A stretch of DNA of 6,627 nucleotides from positions 1 to 6,627 of the forward strand of contig JAETTS010000138.1 of the NCBI GenBank assembly GCA_021769025.1. The letters run 5' to 3'. The stretch comes from Enterocloster bolteae. Lineage in GTDB: Bacteria > Bacillota_A > Clostridia > Lachnospirales > Lachnospiraceae. Positions within the stretch are counted from its first letter, which is position 1; the number at the start of each line of letters is the position of its first letter. Under the pieces are notes generated by a model, which was not told the DNA's origin, did no database searches, and saw only the letters and a program-made list of their open reading frames with translations. Shown here piece by piece: positions 1 through 6,553 of the stretch. The position numbers were made by a program, and so were the translations under genes.

Positions 1-13
1 AAGGAGGATTTTT

Positions 14-913
14 ATGGATTTACTCACCAAATTTGAAAATGTTGAAATGAAAACCGATACCCGCATCTCAGAAGCAGACAGGACATTCTGCGAGACACAC
101 CAGGCAGCCTATGACAGTGCCAGGACTTCTCTACCGGAACTGGGATTTATCTGGAATGACATGCTAAGCCAGCAGAGGGAGCTGCTGGCGCCGACAGGAA
201 CATCATCAGAAACTTATCTCACCACCTATGACGGCCTTAAACTTTCTGACGATATCATCCGACAGGAGATTCATTCTCTGCATCACCAGTTCATATGCCA
301 GATTGTTTCATACTTTAGCAAGACTTATCACTTTTCTATAAATACAAGTGATATCGTAAGCAATCTTGTTCCCCAAAAGCCAACGGACAGATGGATGGAT
401 AACTATAAGGAACTGGTCAATCAGTATACAAAGGAATTGGATGAACTGTCTCTCTCTTATACAGATGTCCTGGAACAGATATTCCTTCAGACAGGCGGGC
501 GGGCCTTTTTTGAACAGGCGCTCCATGAACTCAAAGAAAAATGCCATCAGGCATCCTGGATCACCAGTAATGGGAATCCGCGGTTTGAGCAGAAAAAAGG
601 CACCATACAGCTCACGGGCTACGCCTGTAGCTTCCATGACCGATATAGAGGAGGCGATTGGGAACTGGCTGACAGGGCAAAGGATATCTTACGGGGCATC
701 GCCCATTTTGAGACAGATTCTTTTGACCTGATTCCCGGCAGTCTGTCGAGAATCCTTAACAGATATGACTGCCCTGACAACCAATATGAATTCCCCGACT
801 GTGAAAAAATCCAGTCCCTGCGAATGTTCAAGAACGGAAGGGTTGATCTGAAATTTACCAGTGAAGCCCATGCCTCCCAGTTTATAGAGGACTATATGAA
901 AACCATATGTTAG
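14..913 (+). CDS. DUF4942-like protein, upstream partner of the methyltransferase-helicase
   Basis: A 299-residue soluble protein with no signal peptide or membrane segment. The start is well fixed: AAGGAGG at 1-7 sits six bases before the ATG. The middle (about 125-175) is helical and charged. Residues about 195-235 have the pattern IQLTGY...ADRAKDILRGIAHF, and residues 270-294 read LRMFKNGRVDLKFTSEAHASQF. These two blocks resemble, from memory, the end of DUF4942 proteins, where a beta-strand/helix block is followed by 'F-K-x-G-x-x-x-h-x-F' and a final helix. DUF4942 proteins are often found beside or fused to DNA methyltransferases on plasmids and prophages. Here the next gene is such a methyltransferase, only 13 bases downstream, so a shared complex or shared regulation is likely. 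The biochemical role is unknown; I see no catalytic motif. The family call is moderate, and the gene itself is very secure. Confidence 0.72.
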   Translation: MDLLTKFENVEMKTDTRISEADRTFCETHQAAYDSARTSLPELGFIWNDMLSQQRELLAPTGTSSETYLTTYDGLKLSDDIIRQEIHSLHHQFICQIVSYFSKTYHFSINTSDIVSNLVPQKPTDRWMDNYKELVNQYTKELDELSLSYTDVLEQIFLQTGGRAFFEQALHELKEKCHQASWITSNGNPRFEQKKGTIQLTGYACSFHDRYRGGDWELADRAKDILRGIAHFETDSFDLIPGSLSRILNRYDCPDNQYEFPDCEKIQSLRMFKNGRVDLKFTSEAHASQFIEDYMKTIC

Positions 914-914
914 C

Positions 915-920
915 GAGGTG
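915..920 (+). promoter_or_regulatory. Ribosome binding site deciding the start of the methyltransferase-helicase
   Basis: GAGGTG lies just after the TAG stop of the upstream gene and six bases before the ATG at 927. The last three bases of this site form an in-frame GTG (918-920) that would give a protein three residues longer, but that GTG has no ribosome binding site of its own. The ATG at 927 is therefore the better start. Confidence 0.75.
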
Positions 921-926
921 ATACAA

Positions 927-3900
927 ATGAAATATGCTTATCAGGAGGAACCCATCCCCCAGGATAAACGGAAAGCACTGAATGAAAAAGTCCTGTACCT
1001 GATCGACAGCGGGCGCTGTGGGGAATGCTCCATCAGTCCGGAGGATATCTATAATGCCTATACCGGCGATGGCGGCCTTCATGGTCTGGAACAGGCGGAC
1101 TACGAGAATTACCATGCATACAGCGAGGCAAAGAAAGAGATCGAAAACGGCCAGTTCTTTACGCCGCCCCACCTGTGTGAATTTATTACGGCCTGCCTGA
1201 AATTGTCTGAACATGACCTGGTGGCAGACCTTACCTGCGGCATGGGGAGTTTTTTCAACTTTATCCCCACAGAGGCAAACATCTACGGATGTGAGCTGGA
1301 TGTAAAAGCCGTGAAGGTGGCAAAGTTCCTTTATCCGGAAGCAACGGTGGAGTGCCGGGACATCCGCACCTGCCAGCCGGAGACACGCTTTGACTATGTA
1401 GTGGGGAACCCGCCCTTTCATTTAAAGTGGTGGACCAAAAGCGGCAGGGAGATACCCTCCCAGATGTACTACTGCCTGAAAGCAGCAGAGGTATTGAAAC
1501 CTTTGGGAATCCTTGCGCTGATCGTGCCCCAGTCTTTTCTGGCAGATGATTTTACTGACAAGGGACAGATCCGGGAAATGGAGAGCCGGTTCAGTTTTCT
1601 GGGGCAGGTCCTGTTCCCGGACAATGCTTTTTCCTGCCTGGGCGTCAGCAGTTTCCCTACAAAACTGCAGTTCTGGCAGAAAAAGACGGCGGACCAGGGA
1701 TGGAAGCCCCACCCGTACCGGACAGAGGCCGACTACATCCTGCCGAAAGATTTTGATATCAGGAAGGATGCGGAATATACCCATCAGAAGATACTGGCCT
1801 TTGCCAAATCAGCGCTGGAGAATAACCAGTCCAAAATCCTGCTGGAGCTGGCAAGGTCACGCCATACATCCGATGATTTCAGGTACCGGACGCAGAAGCT
1901 CTTATACCATATCAAGGCACATCCGCTTACCCGGCCATCCTATGCCAAATGCTGTGAGTACCTGCACCGCTTTTATACCCAGCGTCAGCCCCACGATATG
2001 AGTTATGAACAATGGTGCCGGGTCCAGCTTACGGAGAACAAGGTGCTCACCTATCTCCGGCAAGCGTTAAAAAAACAGAACCCTGTGACGGAAACAGACT
2101 GTATCCGTCTGGTCAAAAGGAAAGGCGAGTTTGCCTATAAAGGGTACAGTGCAGCCGCACGCCGGCAGATCAAGGACAGCAAACGCCTGCCTGTGCCGGT
2201 GTATCAGGCAGTTCTTGAAAACACCCCGGAGTCCTATCCGGGCTATGAACGGCTGCTTTGCAGGAAACGGGCAGAATATGAGATACAGAATATGCCCTAT
2301 GCGGAAATGGATGAAGATCCGGCGATTGCTGAGTGGCTGGCAGATTTTTCACTGTGGGATTCCTCCCGTATGGAACAAATCCGCCTGAATGAAATCCAGC
2401 GGCACGACATCAACCTTACCCTCCAGAAACGCTATGCGCTGCTGCAGTGGGAACAGGGAAGCGGAAAGACCCTGGCCGGCATTGCAACGGGGCTTTACCG
2501 GATGCAGAACCAGAACGTACACAGTACGTGGGTAGTATCCTCTGCCATCTCCATCCGCAACAACTGGGACGTGGTATTGGCAAATTATGACCTGCCGTAT
2601 GTGTTCATCAAGCGTCTGGCGGACCTGAAACGTGTCCGGCCCGGAGATTTTGTGCTGCTGACACTGAACAAAGTAAGCGTTTATAAAAAACATTTACGGA
2701 AGCAAATGAAACTTCTTCACCAGAACATCCAGCTCATACTGGATGAGAGCGATGAAATTTCCAACCCTGACAGCGCCAGGAGCCAGGCGGTACTCTCCTG
2801 TTTCCGCCGCTGCCGGATGAAACTTCTCACCACGGGCACCAGCACCAGGAACAACATTTCAGAGTTTGCACCACAGCTGGAACTGCTCTACAACAATTCC
2901 ATCAACATGATCTCCTGGAACCGGTATATCTATCACCATGACAAAAAGGCAGAGGCGGATGAAGAGCCGGACTGCGACAGCAATCCCTATTTCGGACAGC
3001 CAATCCCTGCCTACAAGAAAGGGTATTCCCTGTTTGCCTCCTCCCATCTGCCGGAAAAGGTAACCGTATTCGGCATGGAGAAGCGCACCCAGGATATTTA
3101 CAACGCGGATATCCTCAGCGATATTTTAGGGAAGACCGTGATTACAAGGACCTTTGAAGAGGTTTCCTGCAAGGATATCAAGCAAATCCACCAGGTGCTG
3201 CTCCAGTTCCCTCCGGAAGAAAAGGAAGTCTACCAGAAAGCGATAAACGAATTTTATGCCATGCGGGATAACTATTTTTCTTCCACCGGCAATTCCAGGA
3301 AGGATTCCATGATGCGCCTGGTCCAGCAGATCGTATTGCTCCTGCGCATCGGCGCCGCCCCGGATACGGTACAGGAATACACGGGGGATACCCCGGTGAA
3401 GGTCATGGCCGCCGTTGAGATGGCTGCCGAATGGGAAAACGAGATCATTGCCATCGGAGTCCGGCACATTACCGTGCTGGAGTCTTATGAAAAGGCACTG
3501 CGGGAATACCTGCCGGACCGCCCCCTGTTTGTGGTGACCGGCGCCAACACCAGCTTTGCCAAAAGGCGGGCGCTTCGCCAGACGCTGCAGGACAGCGGAA
3601 ACGGGATACTTCTCTGCACCCAGCAGAGCCTCCCCTCCAGCGTCAATTTTGATTACGTCAACAAAGTCATCATACCGGAACTGCATTACAACAACTCCGG
3701 CATGAGCCAGTTCTATTTCCGGTTCATCCGGTATACCTCAACGGAGCACAAGGACATCTATTTCCTTACCTATGCCGGAAGCATTGAATCCAACCTGATG
3801 CAGATGGTGCTGGCAAAGGAAAAATTAAACCTGTTTATGAAAGGACAGGATGTGGACCTGGATGAGATCTATGACAGGTTTGATGTGGATTACGACCTGC

Positions 3901-3977
3901 TCTCCCTCCTGATGCGCCAGGAACGGGATGAGAACGGGAAACTCTGCATCCATTGGGGCGAACAGAAAATCGCATGA
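927..3977 (+). CDS. Fused N6-adenine DNA methyltransferase and SNF2-type helicase
   Basis: A 1016-residue cytoplasmic protein. N-terminal half: class I SAM-dependent methyltransferase of the HsdM-like type, with GQFFTP (75-80, motif X), DLTCGMGSFF (101-110, SAM-binding motif I), GCELD (121-125, acidic motif II), a D at 145 and NPPF (161-164, catalytic motif IV of amino-methyltransferases); the domain closes near 252 (FPTKLQFWQKK). Residues about 255-480 match nothing I recognise. C-terminal half: SNF2-like ATPase, with Walker A EQGSGKT (509-515), Walker B LDESDEISNP (605-614), TTGTSTRNNISEF (635-647, like SNF2 motif III TGTPxxN) and motif VI QFYFRFIR (928-935) with the spacing QxxxRxxR. All catalytic positions look intact. 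No nuclease domain is seen. The likely role is translocation on DNA coupled to adenine methylation, for protection of the element or anti-restriction; this is inferred by analogy to DarB-like and other methyltransferase-helicase fusions. The ATG at 927 is preferred over the GTG at 918. Confidence 0.88.
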   Translation: MKYAYQEEPIPQDKRKALNEKVLYLIDSGRCGECSISPEDIYNAYTGDGGLHGLEQADYENYHAYSEAKKEIENGQFFTPPHLCEFITACLKLSEHDLVADLTCGMGSFFNFIPTEANIYGCELDVKAVKVAKFLYPEATVECRDIRTCQPETRFDYVVGNPPFHLKWWTKSGREIPSQMYYCLKAAEVLKPLGILALIVPQSFLADDFTDKGQIREMESRFSFLGQVLFPDNAFSCLGVSSFPTKLQFWQKKTADQGWKPHPYRTEADYILPKDFDIRKDAEYTHQKILAFAKSALENNQSKILLELARSRHTSDDFRYRTQKLLYHIKAHPLTRPSYAKCCEYLHRFYTQRQPHDMSYEQWCRVQLTENKVLTYLRQALKKQNPVTETDCIRLVKRKGEFAYKGYSAAARRQIKDSKRLPVPVYQAVLENTPESYPGYERLLCRKRAEYEIQNMPYAEMDEDPAIAEWLADFSLWDSSRMEQIRLNEIQRHDINLTLQKRYALLQWEQGSGKTLAGIATGLYRMQNQNVHSTWVVSSAISIRNNWDVVLANYDLPYVFIKRLADLKRVRPGDFVLLTLNKVSVYKKHLRKQMKLLHQNIQLILDESDEISNPDSARSQAVLSCFRRCRMKLLTTGTSTRNNISEFAPQLELLYNNSINMISWNRYIYHHDKKAEADEEPDCDSNPYFGQPIPAYKKGYSLFASSHLPEKVTVFGMEKRTQDIYNADILSDILGKTVITRTFEEVSCKDIKQIHQVLLQFPPEEKEVYQKAINEFYAMRDNYFSSTGNSRKDSMMRLVQQIVLLLRIGAAPDTVQEYTGDTPVKVMAAVEMAAEWENEIIAIGVRHITVLESYEKALREYLPDRPLFVVTGANTSFAKRRALRQTLQDSGNGILLCTQQSLPSSVNFDYVNKVIIPELHYNNSGMSQFYFRFIRYTSTEHKDIYFLTYAGSIESNLMQMVLAKEKLNLFMKGQDVDLDEIYDRFDVDYDLLSLLMRQERDENGKLCIHWGEQKIA

Positions 3978-3995
3978 AATACCGCAGAAACAACA

Positions 3996-4019
3996 CTCTG
4001 CCCAGTCATACGGGCAGGG
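3996..4019 (+). other. Hairpin in the gap after the methyltransferase-helicase gene
   Basis: CTCTGCCC (3996-4003) pairs with GGGCAGGG (4012-4019) through eight pairs, one of them U-G, around an eight-base loop. It lies 18 bases after the stop of the large gene and just before the ribosome binding site AAAGGAGGA (4025-4033) of the next gene. No T-run follows, so it is not a standard rho-independent terminator. It could protect an mRNA end, mark a processing site, or dampen read-through between the large gene and the small ones. Function is inferred only. Confidence 0.45.
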
Positions 4020-4039
4020 CAACGAAAGGAGGATCACAG

Positions 4040-4465
4040 ATGAATTTTCACGAAACAAAAATGGGCAGTCATTTCTTTAACTGCCAGATACCGGAGCTGA
4101 TCAAGGCGCTCCGGGAGATTGCTGCTGCCTTGTCAAAGCCTGCTCCTGTTGCCATACAGCTGGCAGATACAGGGGAGCCTGACTTCTTACATAACCTGTT
4201 TTACGGGAACTATGAGCTTGACATTTACGGATGCATTACGGTTCCCTCCAGGCTGGATCAGAAGGTAAAAGAGGCAGAACAAGCACTGCTGCCTGCTCTG
4301 GGGCAGTCCCAAAGGCTTTTTGAACAGTACCAGACGGCAGTTTCCGAAAGAGACAGCGCCATAGCAGAACAATCCTACTCCTGTGGATACCGCACCGCCG
4401 TCCAGATGATCGTCAGCGGGCTTACGACTCTGCAGCCGCAGACAGGAGGTGAACCGGATGAATAA
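4040..4465 (+). CDS. Conserved-looking small protein of unknown function
   Basis: A 141-residue soluble protein. I chose the ATG at 4040 because AAAGGAGGA (4025-4033) lies six bases before it. The frame is open further upstream, with an ATG at 3974 overlapping the stop of the previous gene (ATGA), but that start has only a weak GGGGCG upstream. Features seen: a predicted amphipathic helix near the N-terminus (FFNCQIPELIKALREIAAAL, 12-31), then a 'DFLHNLFYGNYE' segment (48-59), then a helical, probably coiled-coil stretch (about 72-112) ending in YSCGYRTAVQMIVSGL (113-128). The pattern 'short NG/GNY segment, helical hairpin, GYRxAVQMI' recalls small DUF6809-like proteins of clostridial mobile elements, but I cannot confirm this. 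No catalytic motif is apparent. Its last eight bases overlap the next gene, so the two proteins are probably made together. Confidence 0.78.
   Translation: MNFHETKMGSHFFNCQIPELIKALREIAAALSKPAPVAIQLADTGEPDFLHNLFYGNYELDIYGCITVPSRLDQKVKEAEQALLPALGQSQRLFEQYQTAVSERDSAIAEQSYSCGYRTAVQMIVSGLTTLQPQTGGEPDE
4443..4451 (+). promoter_or_regulatory. Ribosome binding site inside the preceding gene, deciding a start
   Basis: CAGGAGGTG lies within the final codons of the upstream gene, six bases before the ATG at 4458. Its terminal GTG (4449-4451) is an in-frame alternative start adding three residues, but that GTG would overlap its own binding site. The ATG at 4458 is therefore preferred, and the arrangement predicts coupled translation. 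Confidence 0.7.
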
Positions 4466-4988
4466 TGAAAGCACTGCATCCGCAAACATGCCGGAACTTC
4501 CCAGGGAGATCTATGAGCCGGTGCTGGCACACCACATGGAGATAGAGGAATATCTGCAGCAGGAGCTTACACTCTCCTATGTAGACCTGGATGGCTCCCA
4601 CGAGCTGCAAACCTGCTATGGTGACATCTTAAAGACTATCAACGCCCTTATGGACTACACCCGTATGCTGGATCTGGTGTGTGAACAGTGGCACCTGACC
4701 GGCTTCCACAAGGCCACCTATGAATACCAGGCTGGAAAGTTAAGGGAGATCGCGGAGAAATTCCAGACTGCCATCGGCTACGATTATGCCGCTGCTGTGG
4801 AAAAATGCCGCAAAAAGCAGACCAGGAAACAGCGTTCGGACGATGTAGGGGAAGAGGCCCTGGCGCTCACCGTCCGCAGACAGAAAAAGTCTGCGGAGAA
4901 AAAAACGGAAGAGACAAAACCGGTGGCAGAAAACAGTTCTTCTTATCCCGCGGAAAATGCCATGACACCCTGGGAGGATGATTTTTAA
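4458..4988 (+). CDS. Unrecognised small protein with charged linker and acidic, aromatic C-terminus
   Basis: A 176-residue soluble protein of no family I recognise. Residues about 15-112 form a predicted helical domain with many aromatic residues (EIYEPVLAHHMEIEEYLQQEL near 18-38, then GDILKTINALMDYTRMLDLV at 55-74). Residues about 115-165 are a low-complexity, highly charged linker rich in K, R and E. The protein ends in MTPWEDDF. This layout of globular domain, disordered linker and a short acidic tip ending in Phe resembles the protein-docking tails of single-stranded DNA-binding proteins, although the Pro usual before the final Phe is missing and no OB fold can be asserted. The start overlaps the previous stop in the string ATGAATAA, so the two genes are translationally coupled. 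A perfect nine-base inverted repeat lies inside the linker-coding part (4873-4897). Confidence 0.75.
   Translation: MNNESTASANMPELPREIYEPVLAHHMEIEEYLQQELTLSYVDLDGSHELQTCYGDILKTINALMDYTRMLDLVCEQWHLTGFHKATYEYQAGKLREIAEKFQTAIGYDYAAAVEKCRKKQTRKQRSDDVGEEALALTVRRQKKSAEKKTEETKPVAENSSSYPAENAMTPWEDDF
4873..4897. repeat. Nine-base perfect inverted repeat within a coding region
   Basis: TCCGCAGAC (4873-4881) is the exact reverse complement of GTCTGCGGA (4889-4897), with the A-rich spacer AGAAAAA. A run of seven A follows at 4899-4905. It lies in the part of the gene that codes for the charged linker. There is no T-run after the stem on either strand, so it is not a normal terminator. It would form a stable mRNA hairpin, or could be a protein-binding palindrome. 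Confidence 0.6.
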
Positions 4989-5021
4989 GCAGATTTCGTT
5001 TTAAACGATTGGAGGGAGCAT

Positions 5022-5555
5022 ATGGAGAATATTGAATTACGAAAAGCACTGGAAGGATATCTTGACCTTTTAAAAAGAAACCTTGCTGCAGTTTCACTGG
5101 AGGTATTAAAGACACGGTATAAAAAGCCTTTTGATGAGCTACGGCATAATATCAGCACTACAGCTACCGATTATGTAAGACAGGTTACACTGGGAAATAT
5201 CCATATCCGTGCAAGGTTCATGGATGAGGCACTGCCGCTGATCCAGTCAGCTATTGACCAATCCGGCATCCTGAAAGAGATCTCTGCGGCTGCCTTTAAG
5301 CGCCAGGATATTGACGAAATTGACGAACTTGCATTTATATTAAAAGATCAGATCCAGCAGGCGCTCATTCCTTTTTATGATAGGCATATCTGCCTGTACC
5401 TGGATGAAGAATGCTTTGGTGATCCACCAAAAGCACCCAAGTTCTATAACGAAGCAAGCGGCTGTATGTGGAAAGACAACACATGGATACCTGCGGAAAT
5501 GAGCAAAGGAGGAATCCTCCTTCCAGCCCAGGACAAGCCAAAAACAGCAGCATGA
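5022..5555 (+). CDS. Unrecognised small protein, mostly helical
   Basis: A 177-residue soluble protein. GGAGGGA (5011-5017) lies four bases before the ATG, and the gap to the previous gene is 33 bases, so it belongs to the same transcript. The sequence appears mostly alpha-helical up to about residue 125, including an acidic, helical stretch KRQDIDEIDELAFILKDQI (93-111). It ends in a different segment (about 125-177) with two cysteines (131, 148), a run of prolines (DPPKAPKF, 134-141) and two tryptophans (150, 155), then a short flexible tail. No catalytic or metal-binding pattern is clear. By eye the DNA here is richer in A and T than the methyltransferase-helicase gene, which may mean a separate origin. 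Function is unknown. Confidence 0.75.
   Translation: MENIELRKALEGYLDLLKRNLAAVSLEVLKTRYKKPFDELRHNISTTATDYVRQVTLGNIHIRARFMDEALPLIQSAIDQSGILKEISAAAFKRQDIDEIDELAFILKDQIQQALIPFYDRHICLYLDEECFGDPPKAPKFYNEASGCMWKDNTWIPAEMSKGGILLPAQDKPKTAA
5506..5522. repeat. Palindrome containing a consensus ribosome binding site
   Basis: AAGGAGGA (5506-5513) is followed after one base by its exact reverse complement TCCTCCTT (5515-5522). In RNA this would fold with a six-pair stem and a five-base loop. It sits near the end of a coding region (codons for KGGILLP), and no start codon lies at a usable distance after it, so it is not an active start site. Confidence 0.5.
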
Positions 5556-5580
5556 TACAGACACACAGAAAGGAAACACT

Positions 5581-5955
5581 ATGAAAACATTTGATTTGGA
5601 GAAATATGGAGCCACTCATAAGATCGAACTGAAAATCACTTCCTATATGGAAGGGAACCTCGCCATCACAATGACTGCCTGGGAAAATGGGGAACCGGAA
5701 CCCTGGAATGTCCTGACTGTCAATCTGGATTCCGTCCGGCCTCAAAACTGCGCCTTTATCGACACCAACAATAACGGCGAAGAAATCCTGGCGTGGGTCA
5801 TACGGCATGGGCTGGCAGTTCCTACCGGGACATATGCCAGGAGCGGATACTGCCAGTACCCGGAATACCGGTTCCGGCCGGAGAGACTATTGGAAATTGA
5901 TCCGGAGGGATATTCTGCATACCTTCATGACTGGAAAAAAAGATATGGTTCATAA
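5581..5955 (+). CDS. DUF4313 domain-containing protein
   Basis: A 124-residue soluble protein that I recognise as DUF4313, a family of about this length common on clostridial mobile elements. The signature runs through the whole protein: YMEGNLAITM (22-31), GEPEPWNVLTVNL (37-49), AFIDTNNNGEEILAWV (58-73), GLAVPTGTYARSGYCQYPEY (77-96) and LLEIDPEGYSAYL (103-115). It is full length, with no sign of damage. AAAGGA (5569-5574) lies six bases before the ATG, and the gap to the previous gene is 25 bases. No biochemical function has been established for the family as far as I know. The conserved Asn/Gly/Asp-rich centre and the invariant-looking SGYCQYPEY block suggest a binding surface, but this is inference. 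Confidence 0.88.
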   Translation: MKTFDLEKYGATHKIELKITSYMEGNLAITMTAWENGEPEPWNVLTVNLDSVRPQNCAFIDTNNNGEEILAWVIRHGLAVPTGTYARSGYCQYPEYRFRPERLLEIDPEGYSAYLHDWKKRYGS

Positions 5956-6014
5956 AAGCCACTGCAGGAACAATCGGTATGTCCATGATTATATGAAAGA
6001 ACAGGAGACAGAAT

Positions 6015-6434
6015 ATGAGTGAACATAATAAAGAAAATATCCTTTTTATCTGTGAAGAACATAAAATCTTCTATTATGAAAGCCTCAAAAGAGTAAGGCA
6101 GGCAGACGTTTATCATAACGCTCTCTGCTACTGCCTTGGAATCAGCAGTGATACCAGACGCAATATTGACCGTATTTATGATTTCGCCACAGGTAACGTA
6201 AAAACGGAATGTCTTCGGGAGGGCTGGCAGACCAGTGGAAGCATGAGGGTCGTCAGAATGGCTTTCGGCCTGTACTGTAACCACACGCCCAGTGTTTATG
6301 ATTATGAAACCCCAGAGGAGCAGCTGGATGAATGCAGACGATATACAGCGGAGGATTTATTCTGCTGTTCCTATGCCCCCTACTTCTGGCAGGCGGTTCA
6401 AATCCGTTATCCGGAGTATACAGCATCTGCATAA
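6015..6434 (+). CDS. DUF6075 family protein
   Basis: A 139-residue soluble protein that fits the DUF6075 family of Firmicutes ICEs and phages. The recognisable parts are the N-terminal FICEEHKIFYYESLKRVRQ (11-29), DVYHNALCYCLGISSDTRRN (31-50), the region IDRIYDF (51-57), and REGWQTSGSMRVVRMAFGLY (68-87). The C-terminal part (about 93-135) carries a YxxEDLFCCSYAPYFWQAVQ-like segment with paired cysteines. AGGAG (6003-6007) lies seven bases before the ATG. The gap from the previous gene is 59 bases, the longest but one in the operon, and I see no clear promoter in it. It is the last complete plus-strand gene. Function is unknown; related proteins are common in element cargo next to DUF4313 genes, which supports the mobile-element context. 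Confidence 0.82.
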   Translation: MSEHNKENILFICEEHKIFYYESLKRVRQADVYHNALCYCLGISSDTRRNIDRIYDFATGNVKTECLREGWQTSGSMRVVRMAFGLYCNHTPSVYDYETPEEQLDECRRYTAEDLFCCSYAPYFWQAVQIRYPEYTASA

Positions 6435-6500
6435 GAAAAATGCAAAGCCATTAAATCCCCGGCCACGAGCAAACAACGGCTCTGCACAGGTACAGAATTC

Positions 6501-6539
6501 AAAAGAACAGACAGCAGAGAGAGGGAGAATCCCCCTCTC
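6501..6539 (-). terminator. Candidate terminator of the convergent minus-strand gene
   Basis: GAGAGGG (6519-6525) and CCCTCTC (6533-6539) pair perfectly around seven bases. Read on the minus strand the stem can extend by one G-C pair and one G-U pair, and is followed by a T-rich but broken stretch (6518 down to 6501, ending in four T). It starts 15 bases after the minus-strand stop at 6554. Read on the plus strand no T-run follows, so it would be at best a weak end for the seven-gene operon. Confidence 0.5.
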
Positions 6540-6553
6540 CTGCCGCCTGCTCC

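Noticed and set aside
918..926. GTG start extending the methyltransferase-helicase by three residues
   Set aside because: The GTG is part of the GAGGTG ribosome binding site for the ATG at 927 and has no binding site of its own.
882..1421. 179-codon minus-strand open frame over the methyltransferase motifs
   Set aside because: It is the mirror of the conserved methyltransferase domain, and its product resembles no known family.
3126..3686. 186-codon minus-strand open frame inside the helicase part
   Set aside because: It is antisense to conserved SNF2-region coding sequence, resembles no protein I know, and is explained by GC-rich codon use on the plus strand.
3953..4039. Longer versions of the 4040-4465 protein starting at 3953 or 3974
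   Set aside because: Both lie in or at the end of the previous gene with poor ribosome binding sites, whereas AAAGGAGGA fits the ATG at 4040 exactly; the extra residues look basic and unstructured.
4899..4905. A7 run as a programmed -1 frameshift site
   Set aside because: The run is not in the right phase for a classic X XXY YYZ heptamer, the hairpin lies before rather than after it, and no sensible alternative-frame product follows.
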